In this document: positions 59,509-64,000 of the stretch, in pieces
How the letters are laid out: every line of letters starts with the position of its first letter
Position numbering within the stretch: the first letter of the stretch is position 1
NCBI GenBank assembly: GCA_963718995.1
Contig: CAVRAP010000015.1
Location: 97,891-161,890, forward strand
DNA from: UBA4744 sp963718995
GTDB lineage: Bacteria; Actinomycetota; Acidimicrobiia; Spongiisociales; UBA4744
Direction: 5' to 3'
Length of the DNA stretch: 64,000 nt
Program-made: the position numbers and the translations under genes
The notes under the pieces: model-generated
Told to the model about the DNA's origin: nothing
What the model saw: only the letters and a program-made list of their open reading frames with translations
The model's database searches: none

Positions 59509-59611
59509 GACGACGTTTCAGGATCGCCCGTCCGGAACGTGTACGCATCCGGGAACGAAAGCCATGCTTTCTCTTGCGTCGCCGAACGTTGGGTTGGTAG
59601 GTACGTTTCAT
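59477..59611 (-). CDS. rpmH: ribosomal protein L34
   Basis: This 44-residue protein begins MKRTYQPNVRRRKRKHGFRS and continues MRTRSGRAILKRRRAKGRQRISA, the full bL34 sequence. The frame is open above to 59689, but the ATG at 59611 is the universal start. The next gene downstream, rnpA, overlaps its last 32 bases. The promoter should lie in the long gap before dnaA. Confidence 0.97.
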   Translation of the reverse strand: MKRTYQPNVRRRKRKHGFRSRMRTRSGRAILKRRRAKGRQRISA

Positions 59612-60106
59612 CGAGACCCCGGTTTCGAAAGAAGAGGTAGACGAAAAGGTTACTGCGGGCTGGTCACTTGTCAAAGGCATGGACGCCAAGCGACCGGCCG
59701 GCCAGGGCTACGGGTGGTGACGGAACGACCACCGGGGGAGGACTCCGCGAAGACTTTTCCTAGTACGCGAAAAGCAGTCTTGCCCTGATTCCGGGGGGTA
59801 AGGAGGGGTTCGAGCGTTGTTCCCACCCGGGGAAAAGGAGCCCCACCCTGGGCAAACTTAATTCGTCATAGTGTCGGAAACAGCTCGTAGGGGCCGATTT
59901 CGCGTTTTTGTGGGTCTCCCGACCACGTCATATACTCGCTCACCGTTGGCACCCGTGGAGTGGCCCCACTTCCCCCGGATGGAATCCGTCCGGCTGTGAC
60001 CGCTTCGCCTGAAGTGTCCGACGTGCAGGCTGATTTCTCCACATATTGTGGACAGGTCTGTGGATAGAGATGTTGTAAGCAGACGTAGTGACTCGGGAGG
60101 GGACAC
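59612..60106. other. rpmH-dnaA intergenic region (495 bases, no gene)
   Basis: The stretch separates divergent rpmH and dnaA. I found no protein-coding frame and no tRNA. A 6-bp hairpin (CTTTTC/GAAAAG) lies near 59754-59773. GC-rich inverted pieces (CCCACCCGGGG and CCCACCCTGGGC) lie at 59822-59852, followed by the AT-rich patch AAACTTAATTCGTCATAG. Three DnaA-box-like sites cluster near its right end. It should hold the promoters of both genes and may carry auxiliary origin functions. Confidence 0.7.
60035..60067. promoter_or_regulatory. cluster of three DnaA-box-like sites before dnaA
   Basis: TTCTCCACA at 60035-60043, TGTGGACAG at 60047-60055 and TGTGGATAG at 60059-60067 each differ by one base from TTATCCACA or TTGTCCACA (the last two on the minus strand). 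They lie 40-72 bases ahead of the dnaA start, where DnaA could repress its own gene. Confidence 0.6.
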
Positions 60107-61477
60107 GTGGCGGAACCTCAGTCGCTGACGGGGGAAGTGGACTACTTCAGAAACGCGGTGCAATCCCGCGTGAGTCCCGTCAACTGGCAAACCTGGCTAG
60201 CTCCACTTGGAGTACGACCGAACGATGGTTCGGTCAGCATCATCGCGCCAAGCGAATTCCACCTGCGGTGGGTCCGCGAGAAGCATTTAGCCGTTCTCGA
60301 GGAGGCGGCGCTGGCAACGTTCGGGCCCGATAGCGAACTGATTTTCGATATCGACCTCACCGACCTGGCGATGAGAGATGCCCACTTCGAGGACGAGGAG
60401 GAAGGGCCGCCGGTCAGTGCCAGCAGCCGACCGCCCGAACTGGCGACTGCAGAGCGTCGCCTCCAGGGCAAATACACCTTCGAAAACTTCGTCGTAGGAC
60501 AATCGAACCGGTTTGCTCATGCAGCCGCGATGGCCGTCGCCGAACAACCCGGCGGGCACTACAACCCCCTGTTCATATACGGCGGCGCGGGGCTGGGGAA
60601 AACCCATCTCCTCCACGCCGTCGGGCACCATGCTCTCGAGCTGCGGCCGGCCGCCGTTGTTCGCTACGTATCTTCCGAGAACTTCTTCAATGAATTCATC
60701 GATGGGATCCGCAAGAAACGAATGGATGAGTTCAAAGCCCGATACCGCACGACCGATGTATTGCTCTTGGACGACGTGCAGTTCTTTGAGCGGAAGGAGC
60801 AAATCCTCGAGGAGTTCTTCCACACCTTCAACGACCTGTACGAGGCCGGCAAGCAAATGGTCATCAGCTCCGACCGGCATCCCAAACACCTCGCGACCCT
60901 CGAAGACCGTCTACGGAGTCGGTTCGAATGGGGCCTCCTGACCGATATCCAACCACCGGACGTGGAGACCCGTATTGCAATCCTTCGCAAAAACGCGGAG
61001 TTTGCTCCCAAGCCGGTCGGGGCTGACGTTCTTCATTTCATCGGTGAGCATGTCCAGGACAACATCAGGGAACTCGAAGGCGCTCTGACCCGCGTCACTG
61101 CTTATGCGGCCCTCACCAATCAGAATATTTCCCTCGAGATGGCCAAGGATGTGCTGCAGGATCTGGTGCCGGCCGCATCACAACGACCCGTCACGGCCGA
61201 AGACATCATCAATGCCACTGCTGCTGCCTACGGATTCTCCCCAGACGATCTCCGTAGCCCGAGCCGGCGTCAGCCCCTCGTCCTGTCTCGCCAGGTTGCG
61301 ATGTACGTGTGTCGCGAACAAACCGATCTGTCGCTTCCGAAGATCGGGGCCCTGTTTGGCGGCCGGGACCACACCACCGTCATGCATGCCATCGACAAAG
61401 TGAAGCGGCTCTTGCTCACCGATCACCAGGTCTTTGAGCGAGTCACCGCGCTCTCCCAACAGCTGAGGAGAACTTGA
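60107..61477 (+). CDS. dnaA: chromosomal replication initiator DnaA
   Basis: This 456-residue AAA+ protein has domain I (about 8-85: WLAPLGVRPNDGSVSIIAPSEFHLRWVREKHL), a short linker (86-118) and domain III with Walker A GGAGLGKT (159-166) and Walker B LLLDDVQF (219-226). Domain IV carries the DNA-binding signature IGALFGGRDHTTVMHAIDKV. The linker is shorter than in Streptomyces. A GGGAGGGGAC precedes the GTG at 60107. It loads at DnaA boxes on both sides of its gene. Confidence 0.98.
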   Translation: MAEPQSLTGEVDYFRNAVQSRVSPVNWQTWLAPLGVRPNDGSVSIIAPSEFHLRWVREKHLAVLEEAALATFGPDSELIFDIDLTDLAMRDAHFEDEEEGPPVSASSRPPELATAERRLQGKYTFENFVVGQSNRFAHAAAMAVAEQPGGHYNPLFIYGGAGLGKTHLLHAVGHHALELRPAAVVRYVSSENFFNEFIDGIRKKRMDEFKARYRTTDVLLLDDVQFFERKEQILEEFFHTFNDLYEAGKQMVISSDRHPKHLATLEDRLRSRFEWGLLTDIQPPDVETRIAILRKNAEFAPKPVGADVLHFIGEHVQDNIRELEGALTRVTAYAALTNQNISLEMAKDVLQDLVPAASQRPVTAEDIINATAAAYGFSPDDLRSPSRRQPLVLSRQVAMYVCREQTDLSLPKIGALFGGRDHTTVMHAIDKVKRLLLTDHQVFERVTALSQQLRRT

Positions 61478-61665
61478 TCTTGTCCACACGAAGCTGCGGT
61501 CTCGTTGCGGGTGCGGTGGATAACGCCACACCTGTCCCCACGGGGTGTGGACGGACCCTAGGTAAGGTGACCAGCCCTTTTGGTGAGTTCTCCCCAATCC
61601 ACAGGGCCTACTACAACTACTACCGTTTAGTTACAAATACATAGAAGCAGAAGGGATGGGACAAC
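61478..61665. other. probable oriC (dnaA-dnaN intergenic region)
   Basis: DnaA-box-like sites: TTGTCCACA exact at 61480-61488, GGTGGATAA at 61515-61523 (one mismatch, minus strand), weaker CTGTCCCCA at 61532-61540, TGTGGACGG at 61546-61554 and CAATCCACA at 61595-61603. The last is followed by GGGCC, then TACTACAACTACTAC (61609-61623) and an AT-rich strip (61626-61650). That is a box, GC strip, DnaA-trio, unwinding-element order. dnaA-dnaN is also the origin site in M. tuberculosis. Confidence 0.85.
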
Positions 61666-62751
61666 TTGCGGATTCGAGCTGAAAGAGACGACCTGGCCGA
61701 TGTGTTCTCGAGAGCCAATCGAGGAGTCGGGGTGCGTCCTGCCCAGGCCATCCTGCAAGGCGTCTTGTGCGAGGTACAGGGCAAGAACCTCAAAGTCACC
61801 GGGACCGACCTGGAGCTGACCGTCAGGACCACCACAGAAGTGGAAGTCCTGGAGGAAGGCTCCGTCGTGATCCCTGCCCGTTTGGCTACGGAGGCCATCA
61901 AGAAGATGCCGATTGGGGCAGTCACGCTTTCCTCGAGCGATGGCGAGGTCGAGATCATGGGCGCGGGACCGCGCTTCAGCCTGCGGGAGCTGCCGGTCGA
62001 CGAATTCCCCCATCTCGGTGAGGTGGACTTCACAGGAGCCGTTGACGCCGATGGCGACGAGTTGATTGCCGCCATTGCCCAGGCCACCGTGGGAGCCTCA
62101 ATTGACTCCGCCCGACCCATCTTGACCGGGGTTCTCTTTGAGAAGGACGACGAGGGGGTCCGCCTGGTCGCGACCGACTCGTATCGGTTGGCGGTTCGCA
62201 AGCTGCCCGGTGTTGCTTTGAAGGATTCGGGTCTGGTGCCCGCTCGCGGGCTGCGGGAAATGAGCCGGACGGTCGGTGCCGCCAAGATGCAGCTCTCGAT
62301 CCAGCAGCGAGAGGCCATCTTCGGCTCCTCGCGCGGGTCGCTGACCTTGCGCCTCATCGAGGGAACCTTCCCCAACTACCGGCAGCTCCTTCCCGAGTCC
62401 TACCCCAATCGCGTGGTTGTTACCAAGGAAGGGTTGCTCGAAGCTCTCGGACGGGCGTCTCTCGTTGCCGAGGACCACATTCCGGTGCGGCTCCGGTTGA
62501 TGGAAGGTGGCGTCGAGGTCACGGTCACCCGCCAGGACGTTGGGGGCGAAACGGAACACATCCCCGGCGAATATCAGGGCGAGGCTGAGGACGTGACCAT
62601 TGCGTTCAACCCGCGTTACCTGACCGACGGGGTAGCGGCTATCGATTCGGACAAGGTGCAGATCGAGGTCACCGATGGACTCAAGCCAAGCGTGATCCGA
62701 GGGGTTGATGATGATCGGTTCACCTATCTGTTGATGCCCGTTCGCATCTGA
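61666..62751 (+). CDS. dnaN: DNA polymerase III beta sliding clamp
   Basis: This 361-residue protein forms the dimeric ring that holds the polymerase on DNA. IRAERDDLADVFSRANRGVGVRPAQAILQGVLCEVQGKNLKVTGTDLEL opens the first domain. LTGVLFEKDDEGVRLVATDSYRLAV and GSLTLRLIEGTFPNYRQLLPESYPNRV mark the second domain. The C-terminal pocket MPVRI is the usual end. The start is TTG at 61666 with AAGGGATGGGA a few bases before. recF starts right after the stop. Confidence 0.97.
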   Translation: MRIRAERDDLADVFSRANRGVGVRPAQAILQGVLCEVQGKNLKVTGTDLELTVRTTTEVEVLEEGSVVIPARLATEAIKKMPIGAVTLSSSDGEVEIMGAGPRFSLRELPVDEFPHLGEVDFTGAVDADGDELIAAIAQATVGASIDSARPILTGVLFEKDDEGVRLVATDSYRLAVRKLPGVALKDSGLVPARGLREMSRTVGAAKMQLSIQQREAIFGSSRGSLTLRLIEGTFPNYRQLLPESYPNRVVVTKEGLLEALGRASLVAEDHIPVRLRLMEGGVEVTVTRQDVGGETEHIPGEYQGEAEDVTIAFNPRYLTDGVAAIDSDKVQIEVTDGLKPSVIRGVDDDRFTYLLMPVRI

Positions 62752-63845
62752 ATGGAGTTCTCCTGGCTCGAGCTGAGAGATTTCCGCTCGTACCGTGAAC
62801 TTCGGATCGAACCCGATCCCGCCATCAACGTGTTGGTTGGTGCGAACGGTGCGGGGAAAACCAACCTCCTCGAGGGCGCTGCGTATCTCAGCGCCCTTCG
62901 TTCGTTCCGGGGGGCACCCGACGAAGCATTGATCAACGACGAGTCTGAAGCAGCGGTAGTTCGGGGGGAGGTGCGACACGCGGAAAGCACCTCACTCATC
63001 GAACTAGAGCTCCCACGCAACGGCCGGCGGCGCGTTCGGGTGAACGGCCAGCGTCCGGCTCGTTCGACGGATCTCCTGGGTCATGTGCGGGCGGTCATGT
63101 TTCTTCCCGATGACCTCGACATCGTCAAGAGGGGCCCGGCCTACAGGCGGGACTTCCTCGATGCGGTCGCCGTGCAGCTCTGGCCGGGGGCCTACCTCGA
63201 CCAGCAGGAATACGATCGGGCGTTACGTCAGCGAAACTCCCTGCTGCGCCAGTCGGGCTGGGAGGTGGATCAGCCCACGCTGGCCGTCTGGGATCAACGT
63301 CTGTCACAGGCAGCAGGCAAGATGATGGTGCGTCGGGCCGGTGCAGCCGCTGCCCTGCGGGAACGTGTCACGGAAACCTATGCCCGCCTCTCGGGAGCGG
63401 GGACGCCTGTTGAGATGCGCTATGCCTCGAAGTGGGGAGGCTCGTTGGAGGGACAACCAGCGGAGCAAACGGCGGTCCGGCTCGCCGAAGCCCTGGAAGG
63501 CAGCCGTCGGGCGGATACCGAACGGAGGGTGACGACCATGGGACCCCATCGAGACGAACCCTGGTTCACCGTGGCGGGCCGCGACGCCAGGACCCGGGCC
63601 AGCCAAGGGGAGCAGCGAACGCTGGCTCTCAGCCTTCGCCTGGCTTCGCATGCGGCGATCAGTGAGGCTACCGGGGAAACGGCCTGGCCGCTCCTTGACG
63701 GCGTTTTCTCGAGTTGGACATGGAGCGGCTCAACGCGTTCGCCGGAATGCTGCCACCTGCTCAGACTTTCATAACGACGGCTCGGGAAGAGGAAGCGCCG
63801 GTACACGGCCGCACCTTCGTGGTCGAGCCGGGAAGGATCCGATGA
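62752..63845 (+). CDS. recF: DNA repair/replication protein RecF, frameshifted near its 3' end
   Basis: RecF binds gapped DNA with RecOR. LRDFRSYRELRIEPDPAINVLVGANGAGKTNLLEGAAYLSALRSFRG is the N-terminal ATPase head with Walker A. MGPHRDEPWF and ASQGEQRTLALSLRLASH (signature motif) come later. The direct frame ends at 63774 with a non-family tail after LLDGVFS. In the next frame, from about 63711, LDMERLNAFAGMLPPAQTFITTAREEEAP reads as the true RecF end and stops at 63845, overlapping the next start (ATGA). One base appears to be missing near 63711-63714. The Walker B second Asp also reads Gly. Confidence 0.88.
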
Positions 63846-64000
63846 GCAAACTCGAACCGATGGGCGGCCTGGTCGCCCGGGCCCTGAAGAACCTCGGCGT
63901 CGAGCGACTTGATGTGACGCTCAGCCTGGTCGCCGAGTGGGAAGTAACTCTACGCCCGAACCGTGGCGTTCGCACGCTACGCCCCTGCTCCTCAAGGGCG
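63842..64000 (+). CDS. dciA: DciA family (DUF721) replicative helicase loader, partial
   Basis: An ATG at 63842 overlaps the restored recF stop as ATGA. The first 36 codons (MSKLEPMGGLVARALKNLGV, then LDVTLSLVAEWE) have the DUF721 opening, with the conserved Trp. After that the reading appears to shift: WRSHATPLLLKG, the usual DUF721 continuation, is in another frame near 63962-63998. The gene runs off the right edge. DciA lies at this place after recF in Actinobacteria and helps load DnaB. Confidence 0.65.
   Translation, partial: MSKLEPMGGLVARALKNLGVERLDVTLSLVAEWEVTLRPNRGVRTLRPCSSRA

Overview
The window is GC-rich bacterial chromosome that ends at the replication origin. From about 49.3 kb to the right edge the gene order is pseudokinase - sigM - anti-sigma - trxB - trxA - cwlM-like - parB - parA - rsmG - jag - yidC - yidD - rnpA - rpmH - dnaA - dnaN - recF - dciA. 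This is the actinobacterial origin order known from Mycobacterium tuberculosis. Other actinobacterial signs are a short inositol-3-phosphate synthase, an Rv1086-like short cis-prenyltransferase, an Rv1900c-like hydrolase-cyclase fusion and many GTG/TTG starts. Threonine-rich linkers after signal peptides and membrane anchors suggest an uncultured Acidimicrobiia-type lineage. That last placement is inference. I saw no tRNA, rRNA, CRISPR array, insertion sequence or prophage.

Layout. 0-6.6 kb: a 2H phosphoesterase, a large anchored DUF3352 protein, small lipoproteins, inositol-3-phosphate synthase and an AzlCD exporter. 6.7-8.6 kb: a two-component system. 8.6-13.2 kb: a probable sugar or polyol cluster (two Gfo/Idh/MocA dehydrogenases, a GlcG-like protein, an MFS transporter, an aldose epimerase), followed by a heptamer repeat tract. 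13.3-15.2 kb: pyrE, a frameshifted PH-like membrane gene and endonuclease IV, joined by ATGA overlaps. 15.4-17.3 kb: an ECF sigma factor coupled to a membrane protein with a duplicated cysteine-rich domain. 17.4-32.7 kb: a tiny cysteine-rich protein, a cis-prenyltransferase, hemolysin III, an acetyltransferase, a C-S lyase, a thioredoxin-NHL lipoprotein, aminopeptidase P, a DUF4173 protein, a VanJ-like phosphatase, deoD and two convergent class III cyclase genes. 32.8-42.3 kb: arginine biosynthesis in two blocks (argR-argG-argH and argC-argB), each preceded by a nearly identical palindrome that overlaps a TATAAT box. Between the blocks lie an ECF-ogt pair, a membrane protein with an XRE regulator, a GNAT-YoaP fusion and proline iminopeptidase. 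42.4-49.3 kb: an M1 peptidase, CCA-adding enzyme, an orphan pilT, a deacetylase-like gene, a GNAT and DegV.

The origin block holds genes for replication (dnaA, dnaN, recF, dciA), segregation (parA, parB and a parS site), membrane insertion (yidC, yidD, jag), RNase P protein and L34, redox (trxA, trxB) and cell-wall control (a catalytically dead CwlM-like protein and a stand-alone pseudokinase where M. tuberculosis has MviN). The dnaA-dnaN gap carries DnaA boxes, a GC-rich strip, TAC trinucleotides and an AT-rich stretch, which is the layout of a basal unwinding element.

Two places look frameshifted: the PH-like gene at 14.0-14.6 kb, and the 3' end of recF with the start of dciA at the right edge. 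Both may be residual assembly indels rather than real decay. No wholly new multi-gene system is proved. The best leads for new biology are the sigma-coupled duplicated cysteine-rich protein, the stand-alone pseudokinase and the 51-residue protein ending in CCGNHGEPGC.
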